Origin: WACF01 sp040880205
GTDB lineage: Bacteria; Pseudomonadota; Gammaproteobacteria; Pseudomonadales; Cellvibrionaceae
Length of the DNA: 33,489 nt
Assembly (NCBI GenBank): GCA_040880205.1
Contig: JBBDIU010000060.1
Span: forward strand, 1-33,489
Reading direction: 5' to 3'
Both the position numbers and the translations under genes were made by a program. Below are positions 17,309 through 25,157 of the stretch, piece by piece. Numbering within the stretch: the first letter of the stretch is position 1; each line of letters opens with the position of its first letter. Under the pieces are notes generated by a model. The model did not search any database. It was given only the letters and a program-made list of their open reading frames with translations, and was not told the DNA's origin.

Positions 17309-17356
17309 TTTCCGATTTCGGGAAGAAGGCTCGATAATGCTTCCCAATTACGGGAA
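17309..17356 (-). promoter_or_regulatory. Two phased enhancer dyads for the NtrC-type regulator
   Basis: Two 16-base inverted repeats share the pattern TTYCC-N6-GGGAA: TTTCC-GATTTC-GGGAA (17309-17324) and TTCCC-AATTAC-GGGAA (17341-17356), 13 of 16 bases identical. Their starts are 32 bases apart, close to three helical turns, and their centres lie about 100 and 130 bases upstream of the predicted start. This is where bacterial enhancer-binding proteins bind. Assignment to the adjacent regulator is inference. Confidence 0.7.
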
Positions 17357-17734
17357 AGAGGATGTCGAATTGGTATGCGGCTCTGAAAGGTTAGGCGTAT
17401 ATTGATAATTTTATGTTTTGGCTTTACTTATCCGCATAAGTGGAACAAATATTTGGTTGGATTCGCATTTAAATTACCCTTTGCGCCGGACTAAATTCTT
17501 ATAGTCCCACTGAATGTCCTGCGCTTTTTTTAGCCACCTCCGCAAATCTGTCTTGTTGATTTCCGAAGCACTATTATCAAAAATGGATGACTCACAGCCA
17601 GGAAGTGCCGGCGCTATTTTTGCTTGGCATAATCGCGCTGGAAGCCGTTATCATCCTACAAAGTAGCGCAAGCGAGGCCACCGAGGTTGGCCATGGCCGA
17701 GAAACTCAAAGTTCACTGACTGACCATGGTCGAA
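17357..17734. other. AT-rich intergenic region, no clear gene
   Basis: This region lies between the enhancer sites and the vapC stop codon. It is more AT-rich than the surroundings. One hairpin ACTTAT-CCGC-ATAAGT lies near 17427-17442. Two overlapping short frames start at 17583 and 17587 (27 and 60 codons); the second contains a hydrophobic stretch, PALFLLGIIALEAVIILQ, but neither has a ribosome site. I do not call a gene here. Confidence 0.4.
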
Positions 17735-18130
17735 CTAGGAATACCAGTTCTCAATCCGCAGCGCCTTGATGCGCTTGAATTCCTTGGCGTTACGGCTCAC
17801 CAGCGTGGCGCCATGAGCCAGGGCGGTACCCGCGATCAAGATATCATAGGGGCCGATAGGTGTGCCCTGTTTTTCCAGTGTTGCCCGCACGTCAGCGGAT
17901 GCCACGGCTTCCGCTGGCCCGAACGGCAATACTTTAACCACCGACATCAATTCGTCGAGCTGCTGTGTCCGTTTTTGCGGTGAAGACGACTTGGCGATAC
18001 CTACCCGCAGTTCGTAGAGAACAATGGCCGGGATACCAATATCGCTGGGAGCGTGCTGGAGCAGGGTTTCAGCGACCTTGCCCTCACCCTTGAAGAAGTA
18101 GATAAGGGTATTGGTATCCAGCACCCGCAT
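17735..18130 (-). CDS. vapC: VapC-type PIN-domain toxin ribonuclease
   Basis: The 131-aa protein has the PIN-domain pattern of VapC toxins: N-terminal VLDTNTLIYF with Asp5, LYELRVG with Glu40, and GPYDILIAGTALAHGATLVS with Asp96, the acidic residues that hold the catalytic metal. VapC toxins cut tRNA or rRNA and are held inactive by the partner antitoxin. The start ATG at 18130 overlaps the antitoxin stop by one base (TAATG), the usual translational coupling. The full domain and motifs are present, so it is probably active. The RNA target is unknown. Confidence 0.92.
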   Translation of the reverse strand: MRVLDTNTLIYFFKGEGKVAETLLQHAPSDIGIPAIVLYELRVGIAKSSSPQKRTQQLDELMSVVKVLPFGPAEAVASADVRATLEKQGTPIGPYDILIAGTALAHGATLVSRNAKEFKRIKALRIENWYS

Positions 18131-18360
18131 TACAGCGATTCCCGCCCGATGTCCACCTGTCCGGCGTCGCGCAGTTCATCCAATGAGGGAAAGTCTTCCC
18201 AGCTTCCTGGCATTTCCTTTACGGAGAGCGGCCACTCGTCCACCAGTTTTTCCCGAATCACGTTGGAAACCCATTTGCTCTTGGAGAGCTTCATGGCTTT
18301 GGCACTGGCGGCCATCTTTTTCTCGATGTCGTCGTCCAGATAAATGGTTACCTGTCCCAT
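18130..18360 (-). CDS. vapB: VapB-type ribbon-helix-helix antitoxin
   Basis: The 76-aa protein begins MGQVTIYLDDDIEKKMA, the beta-strand and first helix of a ribbon-helix-helix (CopG-like) DNA-binding domain, followed by KLSKSKWVSNVIREKL. The acidic C-terminal part (WPLSVKEMPGSWEDF) should wrap around the toxin. The ATG at 18360 has a GAGG ribosome site; the open frame extends to 18423, but the domain begins here. It should bind and neutralise the toxin and repress its own operon at the direct repeats just upstream. Confidence 0.9.
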   Translation of the reverse strand: MGQVTIYLDDDIEKKMAASAKAMKLSKSKWVSNVIREKLVDEWPLSVKEMPGSWEDFPSLDELRDAGQVDIGRESL

Positions 18361-18384
18361 GGTATTTGCCTCTTCAAAACAGCA

Positions 18385-18404
18385 TATATGTGGAAGTATA
18401 TGTG
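18385..18404 (-). promoter_or_regulatory. Candidate VapB operator, direct repeats
   Basis: On the minus strand, two copies of CACATATA are separated by four bases (CTTC), giving a 12-base period, just upstream of the vapB start. Tandem sites of this kind are typical targets of ribbon-helix-helix repressors, so they are a good candidate for autoregulation. The function is inferred from position and pattern. Confidence 0.5.
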
Positions 18405-18493
18405 TATGATCCAGACCTAGCAAGCAGTAAGCCGCGGGCCGAGCTTCGGTTTAACTAAAAGACCCCGGTTGACATCGTTCTCCGGCGTCCCGT

Positions 18494-21400
18494 TCATCCC
18501 AGCACTTCCGCCAAATACCCTCCCGTATACGAGCGCTTCCTCTTAACCACCGTCTCGGGCGGTCCCTGCGCGATCACCTTCCCGCCTCCACTGCCCCCTT
18601 CCGGCCCCATATCGATTATCCAGTCCGCTTCCGCAATCACGTCCAGGTTGTGCTCAATCACCAACACGGAATTTCCGGCGTCCACCAGGCGATGTAGGAC
18701 CCGCAGCAGCTTCTCCACGTCCGCCATGTGCAGGCCGACGGTGGGTTCGTCCAGGACGTAGAGGTTGTGTTGGGCACCACGGCCACGGGCGTCGTCCGGG
18801 GTCATGCGGGCCTTGGCCAGTTCCGCGACCAGTTTAATGCGTTGGGCTTCGCCGCCGCTGAGAGTGGGGCTTTGTTGGCCGAGGGTGAGATAGCCGAGGC
18901 CGACGTCTTGGAGCAGGCAGAGGGCGTGGTGGACTTTGGAGATAGGCTCGAAGAATGCGGCGGCTTCGTCGATGTTCATCGCCAGTACATCGCCAATGTG
19001 TTTGCCTTTGTAGCGCACGCTGAGAGTTTCGTCGTTGAAGCGCCAGCCGTGGCAGACGTCGCAAGGGACGCGCACGTCGGGGAGAAAATTCATTTCGATT
19101 TTTTGCATGCCCTGCCCCGCGCAAGCCTCGCAGCGGCCATCGCCGGCGTTGAAGGAGAAGCGGGCGGGCGTGTAGCCGCGCAGTCTTGCATCGACGGTGC
19201 CGGCGAACAGTTTGCGAATGGTGTCCCAAATGCCGATGTAGGTGGCGGGACAGGAGCGCGGGGTTTTGCCTATGGGGGTTTGATCCACTTCCAGAATGCG
19301 GTCGATGTTCTGCCAACCATCGATTTTGTTGGCGCCCTGCCACTTGGGTTTTTTGCGGTGCTTGCCAACGACTGCTTTCAAGTTTGGATACAGCACACCG
19401 CGTACCAAGGTGCTTTTGCCGCTGCCGCTGACCCCGGTGATGGCAACCAATTGGCGCAGGGGCACTTGCACGTTGACCTTGGCCAGGTTGTTTTGGCTTG
19501 CGCCTTGGATGCGGAGTTTTTCCTGTGGCCAGAGTGCGCGCATATCTGGATTGCGCAGTTCCGCTAAAGGGTGCCGCAGAGGTTTGGACAGCATTTTTCC
19601 GGTGAGGGAATTTTTGTTGCGTTTGATTTTGGCAAGGCTGCCGGTGGCCACCACTTCCCCGCCGTTGACGCCGGCGCGGGGGCCCATATCGATCAGGTGG
19701 TCGGCGGCGCGCATGGTGTCTTCATCGTGCTCGACGACGATAACGGTGTTGCCCTGTTGCTGAAGTTCGCGCAAGGTTTCCAGGAGTTTGCGGTTGTCGC
19801 GGGTGTGCAGGCCGATGGTGGGTTCGTCCAGCACGTAGCAAACCCCTTGCAGACTTGAGCCCAGTTGCGCGGCCAGGCGAATGCGCTGGGCTTCGCCACC
19901 GCTCAGAGTGGGGGCGGCGCGGTCGAGGGAAAGATAATTGAGCCCAACTTTTTGTAGGAAGTGGAGCCGACTGTGCATTTCCGTGAGCAGGTCGCGGGCG
20001 ATGGCCTGTTCGCTGGCTTTTAGTTTTAATTTGCCGAACCATTTTTCGGCGGCGTCCACCGGCAATGCGGCCAATTGGGCAATGGATTGATCGCGAAAAC
20101 GCACGGCGAGTGCCGTGGAGTTGAGGCGCTGACCGTCGCAACTTCGGCAAATGCGTTCGGTGCCCTGGTCACCTTGTTCGCCTTCTTCGGGCAACCAATT
20201 GCTTTCCTCGCCGGTTTGCTCTGCATCGAAGCCCGGCATGACCACGCCGGTGCCGTAACAACTGCCGCACCAGCCGTGTTTGGAATTGTAGGAAAAAAGG
20301 CGTGGGTCCAGTTCCTCGAAGCCGCGACCACAACCGGGGCAGGCGCGTTCGGTGGAGAACAGGCGCTCGCCGGTTCGCTTACTTTTGCTATTTGGCTTTT
20401 TACCCGCGGCACTTTTCTCTAGTGTATGTGGCGCCACGATGACGACGCCATTGCCCAGGCTAAGGGCCTGCTGAAGTCCTTTGCCCAGTTGTTGTTCGCG
20501 TTTAGGCGAAACAGTGAACGTCATTAAAGGCAGTTCGATGTCATGCTCTTTGTAGCGGTCCAGTTTGGGCCAGGGGTCGGTGGGCTGATATTGGCCATCC
20601 ACACGCAATTGGCTATAGCCGCGTTCCGCCGCCCATTGGGCCAGCTCGCGATAGATGCCCTTACGCGCAACCACCATGGGTGCGAGCAAGGTGACGTCGC
20701 GCCCGCGAAATTCCTTTTGTACCCGCGCCAGGATGGCGGCGGGGGTTTGGGGTTCGATGGGCACTTCGCAATCGGGGCAATGTTGTGTACCCAATTTTAC
20801 GTAGAGCAAGCGCAAGTAATGGTAGATTTCCGTCAACGTCGCCACGGTGCTCTTACGGCCACCGCGACTGGTGCGTTGTTCGATAGCCACGGCGGGCGGA
20901 ATGCCGTAGATGGCGTCCACATCCGGCCGTGATGCCGGTTGTACAAACTGCCGCGCATAGGCGTTGAGGGATTCCAGATAGCGGCGTTGGCCTTCGCCAA
21001 AAATCAAATCAAAAGCCAGAGTGCTTTTGCCGCTGCCGCTCACACCGGAGATGACCGTGAGTTTGTCTCGCGGAATGGTGACGTCGATATTTTTCAGGTT
21101 GTGTTCGCGGGCATGGTGGACGCTGATGACTTGCGCCGATTTGGATGAACGCTTTTTGTTGGCCGGGGCTGCCGGTAATGCCGCGCCCTTTTTCAAGGAC
21201 CGCTCGTATTCCTTAAGCGCTTTCGCGGTGTAGCCACTGTTCTCCCCCATCAATTGCGCGGGCGTTCCCTCGGCAATTAATTGTCCGCCGGCATCGCCAC
21301 CTTCGGGGCCGATGTCGATTATCCAATCGGCGCCGCGAATCACATCGAGATTATGTTCGATCACCAGCAGCGAGTGGCCGGCGACCTGTAATTGGCGGAA

Positions 21401-24148
21401 TGCACCCATGAGTGTGGCGATGTCGGCGAAGTGCAGCCCGGTGGTGGGCTCGTCGAACAAAAACAGAATGTGTTCCTTTTCCTTGGCTTTTGTTGCGGCC
21501 AAGTGCCCGGCCAGTTTGAGGCGTTGGGCTTCGCCGCCGCTTAATGTCGGGACGGCCTGACCCAGTTGCACGTAGTCCATGCCCACGTCGGCCAGCGGTT
21601 GCAGGCTGCGCTGGACGTCCGCTTCGTTTTTAAAAAACGATAGCGCCTCCGCCACGGTCATTCGCAGGACGTCGGAAATTGACACCGCCGTCGACAGCCT
21701 GCCAGGCGCACTGCCCTCTTCCGGATTCCGCAGCACTTTCACTTCCAGAATTTCATTGCGAAAACGGCGTCCGTCGCAATCCGGGCAGCGCAGGTAGACG
21801 TCGCTCAGGAATTGCATTTCCACATGTTCAAAACCGTTGCCCTGACAGGTGGGGCAGCGGCCATTGCCGGAGTTGAAACTGAAAGTGCCGGGTGTGTAAC
21901 CGCGTTCTTTTGCCAAGGGTGCGGCCACGAACAATTTGCGAATCGCATCAAAGGCCCCCACGTAAGTCGCGGGTGTAGAACGGGTGGTTTTGCCAATGGG
22001 GCTTTGGTCCACCATTACCACCCGGTCGATTTGTTCCAGGCCGTCGATGGTTTTGTGGGCACCTGGCGCTTCGGTTTGCTGGCCACGGTATTTGAGCAGT
22101 GCCGGATAAAGGACCTGGCGCATCAGAGTGGATTTGCCCGAGCCGCTGACGCCGGTGAGGCAGACCAGGCGTTTGAGCGGAATGGCCACGTCGATGTTTT
22201 TGAGATTGTGCTCGCTCGCTCCGCGAATTTTCAAAGAAGGCACTTTCAGATACTTCGGCGCCGCTTCGGCAATCGCCAAGGTCGGCGCACTCACTTGTTC
22301 GCGACCCAATACCTGCTGTTTACCGGATAAATACTGTGCCGTTACATTGCTTTTGCGTTTCAGCAGCGTCTTGGGCGCGCCGAAAAATTGAATCTCCCCT
22401 CCGTTGCGGCCCGGCCCCGGGCCGATGTCGAGAATACGATCCGCCGCCATGATCACTTGCGGATCGTGCTCCACAACCAGCAAGGAGTTGCCCGCATCGC
22501 GCAAGCGTTGTAGTACTTTCACCAGACGCTGAATGTCGCGCGGGTGCAGGCCGGTGCTGGGTTCGTCCAGCACGAAGAGTGTGTTGACCAGGGAAGTGCC
22601 CAGGGCGGTGGTGAGATTAATGCGCTGGACTTCGCCGCCGCTTAATGTGCGGGACTGGCGATCCAGGGTCAGGTAGTCCAGCCCCACTTCGCACAAATAA
22701 CCCAAGCGCGATTGAATTTCCGACAGCAGCAAGCGCGTGGCTTCGTCAATGGCCCTTTTGTCAGGGTGGGAAAGGCCCTCGCCCTCGTTCAGGCTTTGGA
22801 AAAACCCTGCGCAGCGAACCAATGGCAAGCGCATCACATCGTGGATATTGAGCCCGGGCAATGCATCGAAGCGTTCGTCTGTCAGGCTTGCGCCTCTTGG
22901 TTTAAAACGCTCGCGTCCGGTCAATGCCTGTTTGGCGGCTTGGGATGAACCCACTCGCCACCAGAGGGATTCGGGTTTCAGACGCGCGCCGCCGCAAGCC
23001 TGGCACGGGGTATAGGCGCGGTATTTTGAGAGCAGCACGCGGATGTGCATTTTGTAGGCCTTGCTCTCCAGCCAATTGAAGAAACCGCGTATGCCGTACC
23101 ACACGCCCCGGCTCCAACTGCCCTCGCCTTCCAGCACCCATCCGCGTTGTTCTTCGCTGAGTTCCGACCAGGGAACCGTGACAGGAATGCCGCGCTTCTT
23201 GGCAAACTTTAATAAGTCCCGCTGTACTTCCGCATTGCTGGGGGTTTGAATGGGCTTGATGGCGCCCTCTTTCACGCTTTTGCTTTCATCCGGTATTACC
23301 AGGCCCCAGTCAACACCGATGATGCGGCCAAAGCCGCGACAGCTTTCGCAGGCACCGATGGGTGAATTGAAAGAGAAGTGGCTGGCGGTGGGTTCCGGGT
23401 AGCTGATGTCGCAGCTCGGGCAATGGTGATGGCTGGAGAAATGCAGCGCTGTACCCGCTTCCATTGTTTCATCCAGCGGATACACCAATACGTGGCCCTT
23501 GCCATAGCGCAGGGCCGCTTCCAGCGCCTCGGTCAGGCGACCGCGGTTGTCTTCCGTTAACCGGAGCCGGTCCTGCACCACTTCCACGCGCTTGCCGTCC
23601 CGGCTGTGTACGCGGGCGTAGCCTTGCTGGTTGAGCAGTTGCAGAACCTCGTCGTCACTGAGTTTTTCCGGCACGGTAATGGGCAGACATACCATCAACC
23701 GCTGGCCCCGCGGCCAATCCTGGTATAACGCTTCCACAACGCTTTGCGGCGAATCCATCACCACTTCGCGCCCGCAGCTCTGGCAGAACAGATGAGCCAG
23801 CCGCGCATAGAGCAGCTTCAGGTAATCGTTGAGCTCGGTCATGGTGCCCACGGTGGAGCGCGAGGTGCGCACCGTGTTGCTTTGCTCAATGGCAATGGCC
23901 GGGGGAATGCCGTCGATGCTGTCCACCGCCGGCTTGTCCATGCGGTCCAGGAACTGGCGGGCGTAGGCGGAGAAGGTCTCCACATAGCGGCGCTGGCCCT
24001 CGGCATAAATGGTGTCGAAGGCCAGGGTGGATTTGCCGGAGCCGCTGACGCCGGTGACGACCACCAGTTCGCCGAGGGGAATGTCGAGATCGAGGTTTTT
24101 CAGGTTGTTTTGGCGGGCGCCGCGGATTTTGATGGCGTCGAAGGTCAT
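18494..24148 (-). CDS. Tandem double-length UvrA-like ATPase (1884 aa)
   Basis: Two complete UvrA proteins are joined in one frame; ordinary UvrA has about 940 residues. UvrA scans DNA for damage and hands it to UvrB in nucleotide excision repair. Walker A motifs GVSGSGKST lie near residues 33, 665, 1035 and 1571, and four TLSGGE signatures with LDEP/FDEP Walker B motifs follow. Each half keeps its zinc-binding CxxC pairs (CPSC/CESC, CPTC/CPDC, CPGC/CGSC, CEAC/CDVC). The halves are linked by a basic Ala/Lys/Ser-rich stretch near residues 985-1005. Because it is a fusion, it may be a paralogue working beside a normal uvrA elsewhere, or in DNA-modification resistance. No uvrB lies here. A LexA-like box covers its promoter. 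Confidence 0.92.
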   Translation of the reverse strand: MTFDAIKIRGARQNNLKNLDLDIPLGELVVVTGVSGSGKSTLAFDTIYAEGQRRYVETFSAYARQFLDRMDKPAVDSIDGIPPAIAIEQSNTVRTSRSTVGTMTELNDYLKLLYARLAHLFCQSCGREVVMDSPQSVVEALYQDWPRGQRLMVCLPITVPEKLSDDEVLQLLNQQGYARVHSRDGKRVEVVQDRLRLTEDNRGRLTEALEAALRYGKGHVLVYPLDETMEAGTALHFSSHHHCPSCDISYPEPTASHFSFNSPIGACESCRGFGRIIGVDWGLVIPDESKSVKEGAIKPIQTPSNAEVQRDLLKFAKKRGIPVTVPWSELSEEQRGWVLEGEGSWSRGVWYGIRGFFNWLESKAYKMHIRVLLSKYRAYTPCQACGGARLKPESLWWRVGSSQAAKQALTGRERFKPRGASLTDERFDALPGLNIHDVMRLPLVRCAGFFQSLNEGEGLSHPDKRAIDEATRLLLSEIQSRLGYLCEVGLDYLTLDRQSRTLSGGEVQRINLTTALGTSLVNTLFVLDEPSTGLHPRDIQRLVKVLQRLRDAGNSLLVVEHDPQVIMAADRILDIGPGPGRNGGEIQFFGAPKTLLKRKSNVTAQYLSGKQQVLGREQVSAPTLAIAEAAPKYLKVPSLKIRGASEHNLKNIDVAIPLKRLVCLTGVSGSGKSTLMRQVLYPALLKYRGQQTEAPGAHKTIDGLEQIDRVVMVDQSPIGKTTRSTPATYVGAFDAIRKLFVAAPLAKERGYTPGTFSFNSGNGRCPTCQGNGFEHVEMQFLSDVYLRCPDCDGRRFRNEILEVKVLRNPEEGSAPGRLSTAVSISDVLRMTVAEALSFFKNEADVQRSLQPLADVGMDYVQLGQAVPTLSGGEAQRLKLAGHLAATKAKEKEHILFLFDEPTTGLHFADIATLMGAFRQLQVAGHSLLVIEHNLDVIRGADWIIDIGPEGGDAGGQLIAEGTPAQLMGENSGYTAKALKEYERSLKKGAALPAAPANKKRSSKSAQVISVHHAREHNLKNIDVTIPRDKLTVISGVSGSGKSTLAFDLIFGEGQRRYLESLNAYARQFVQPASRPDVDAIYGIPPAVAIEQRTSRGGRKSTVATLTEIYHYLRLLYVKLGTQHCPDCEVPIEPQTPAAILARVQKEFRGRDVTLLAPMVVARKGIYRELAQWAAERGYSQLRVDGQYQPTDPWPKLDRYKEHDIELPLMTFTVSPKREQQLGKGLQQALSLGNGVVIVAPHTLEKSAAGKKPNSKSKRTGERLFSTERACPGCGRGFEELDPRLFSYNSKHGWCGSCYGTGVVMPGFDAEQTGEESNWLPEEGEQGDQGTERICRSCDGQRLNSTALAVRFRDQSIAQLAALPVDAAEKWFGKLKLKASEQAIARDLLTEMHSRLHFLQKVGLNYLSLDRAAPTLSGGEAQRIRLAAQLGSSLQGVCYVLDEPTIGLHTRDNRKLLETLRELQQQGNTVIVVEHDEDTMRAADHLIDMGPRAGVNGGEVVATGSLAKIKRNKNSLTGKMLSKPLRHPLAELRNPDMRALWPQEKLRIQGASQNNLAKVNVQVPLRQLVAITGVSGSGKSTLVRGVLYPNLKAVVGKHRKKPKWQGANKIDGWQNIDRILEVDQTPIGKTPRSCPATYIGIWDTIRKLFAGTVDARLRGYTPARFSFNAGDGRCEACAGQGMQKIEMNFLPDVRVPCDVCHGWRFNDETLSVRYKGKHIGDVLAMNIDEAAAFFEPISKVHHALCLLQDVGLGYLTLGQQSPTLSGGEAQRIKLVAELAKARMTPDDARGRGAQHNLYVLDEPTVGLHMADVEKLLRVLHRLVDAGNSVLVIEHNLDVIAEADWIIDMGPEGGSGGGKVIAQGPPETVVKRKRSYTGGYLAEVLG

Positions 24149-24175
24149 GGGTACTGCATCCGGGTTCTTCTAGGG

Positions 24176-24211
24176 CTGGGCAAATATACAGGAGTTGAAC
24201 CAGGAGGCCAA
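24176..24211 (-). promoter_or_regulatory. SOS-type promoter with LexA-like box for the tandem uvrA
   Basis: On the minus strand, TTGGCC (24206-24211) and TATATT (24183-24188) form a -35/-10 pair with exactly 17 bases between them. CTGTATATTTGCCCAG (24176-24191) fits the LexA core CTG-N10-CAG and overlaps the -10; its left half CTGTATAT is perfect and its right half is degenerate. It lies 28 bases before the ATG. This predicts damage-inducible expression. Confidence 0.6.
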
Positions 24212-24350
24212 GGTCGGGTTTTGGCAGGACGGTCAGCATCGCAAGCGTCGCGATCTGCTGTGAGGGATGCCTTCGTTGCACAGTATGGGTAGATGGATTG
24301 AGGGTTGGTGGTGGGCGAACTGCCTGCTGGACTCCCGCCGTGGGACAGGG

Positions 24351-24797
24351 CTAATCCCCGCTTTCCAGAAGGTTAGCGTCAACCAGATCCTGTGGTCTGC
24401 CGGATGCCTTCTTATTCTTGATGAGATCCGCCTTCGCAATCAAAGGAATCGTAATCCCCTCAACCACCACGGTGGTCGCGTTTCGCCTGCATTCTTGAAA
24501 GCTTACGCCATCAACTTGGGTGATGAAATCAATCCTATTGGGCGCCACGCCTACTTGGAAGATGATTCCCTCGTTAGCGAAATCTTCCGGGGAAACTTGC
24601 TCCCCCGGCGCCCCAAACGCACACAATGCCCGGTAAACTTTCCTGGCATTTTCGGGATCGGCGCAGACCCAGATATCCATATCCTTGGTTGCCCGGGGAA
24701 ACCCATGAGCCGCAAGCGCATAGCCGCCGACGAGGAGAAAATCAACGTTCTCGTCGAGTAAGCACTGCAACATGTCTTTGAAGTCTTGATTGAGCAT
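24351..24797 (-). CDS. Nucleotidyltransferase-fold protein (MNT/AbiEii-like)
   Basis: The 148-aa protein has the minimal nucleotidyltransferase signature: VDFLLVGGYALAAHGFPR, with Gly24-Gly25, then DMDIWV with Asp39 and Asp41, and a later acidic strand RIDFIT. The C-terminal IPLIAKADLIKNKKASGRPQ-DLVD is also typical of this group. Relatives include the AbiEii and MenT-type toxins and HEPN/MNT pairs that transfer nucleotides to RNA or protein. It overlaps the small upstream gene by 56 bases, which suggests tight coupling as in toxin-antitoxin or defence pairs. Whether it is a toxin, an antitoxin-like modifier or a housekeeping enzyme cannot be told from sequence. Confidence 0.8.
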   Translation of the reverse strand: MLNQDFKDMLQCLLDENVDFLLVGGYALAAHGFPRATKDMDIWVCADPENARKVYRALCAFGAPGEQVSPEDFANEGIIFQVGVAPNRIDFITQVDGVSFQECRRNATTVVVEGITIPLIAKADLIKNKKASGRPQDLVDANLLESGD

Positions 24798-24954
24798 GCT
24801 GACAATCCGGGGCGAACGCCCACGCGTTTAACGTCAAGGACCAAACCGAGGAGATTCGCTCTTCCGCGGTACCTTCAACCCGTGGCACGCTGCCGCCCGA
24901 TTGGCGAAGTTGAGCCAATGTGGTTCTCGTAATGGTGATATTGCGCTTGGACAT
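24742..24954 (-). CDS. Small protein, upstream partner of the nucleotidyltransferase
   Basis: The 70-aa product is MSKRNITITRTTLAQLRQSG followed by a segment ERISSVWSLTLNAWAF, with a basic C-terminus (SRLQRHVAVLTRRER). The middle segment resembles a recurring small protein, with a 'VW-LTL-AW' core, that I recall being found ahead of nucleotidyltransferases in many bacteria. Its role is unknown; antitoxin or substrate are guesses. The ATG at 24952-24954 sits about seven bases after an extended -10 (TGGTATACT), leaving room for almost no leader. The 56-base overlap with the next gene argues that the pair is translated together. Confidence 0.65.
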   Translation of the reverse strand: MSKRNITITRTTLAQLRQSGGSVPRVEGTAEERISSVWSLTLNAWAFAPDCQHAQSRLQRHVAVLTRRER

Positions 24955-24960
24955 TTCGCC

Positions 24961-24969
24961 AGTATACCA
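24961..24969 (-). promoter_or_regulatory. Extended -10 promoter of the nucleotidyltransferase pair
   Basis: On the minus strand, TGGTATACT is an extended -10 (TG-N-TATACT; the -10 hexamer matches consensus at five of six positions). Only six bases separate it from the ATG, so transcription would start at or next to the start codon and the mRNA may be leaderless. No good -35 is visible, which fits an extended -10 promoter. Confidence 0.5.
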
Positions 24970-25157
24970 GAACAGTCGACCCGCACGACCTGGTCGCTTA
25001 CCCTCCCAACATCCTGTTAAGTATCAGCAGGTGACATGCCAGTGAGCGTTTCGACGCTGTAGGTTACAGGATAAATCGCCTAATTAAGCGCCATTCTCTT
25101 TGGGTTGACAGGGGTGAGCCTCGACGGACGGTAGTCCGCTGCGTCCCAACCCGCAGC

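Noticed and set aside
17587..17769. 60-codon frame with a hydrophobic stretch next to the exporter promoter
   Set aside because: It was considered as a possible exported peptide. There is no ribosome site, it runs into the vapC 3' end antisense, and the downstream half looks random.
18728..19567. 279-codon open frame antisense to the tandem uvrA
   Set aside because: The protein is Ala/Gly/Phe/Asp-rich without motifs, and the opposite strand encodes conserved UvrA cassettes. It is a shadow.
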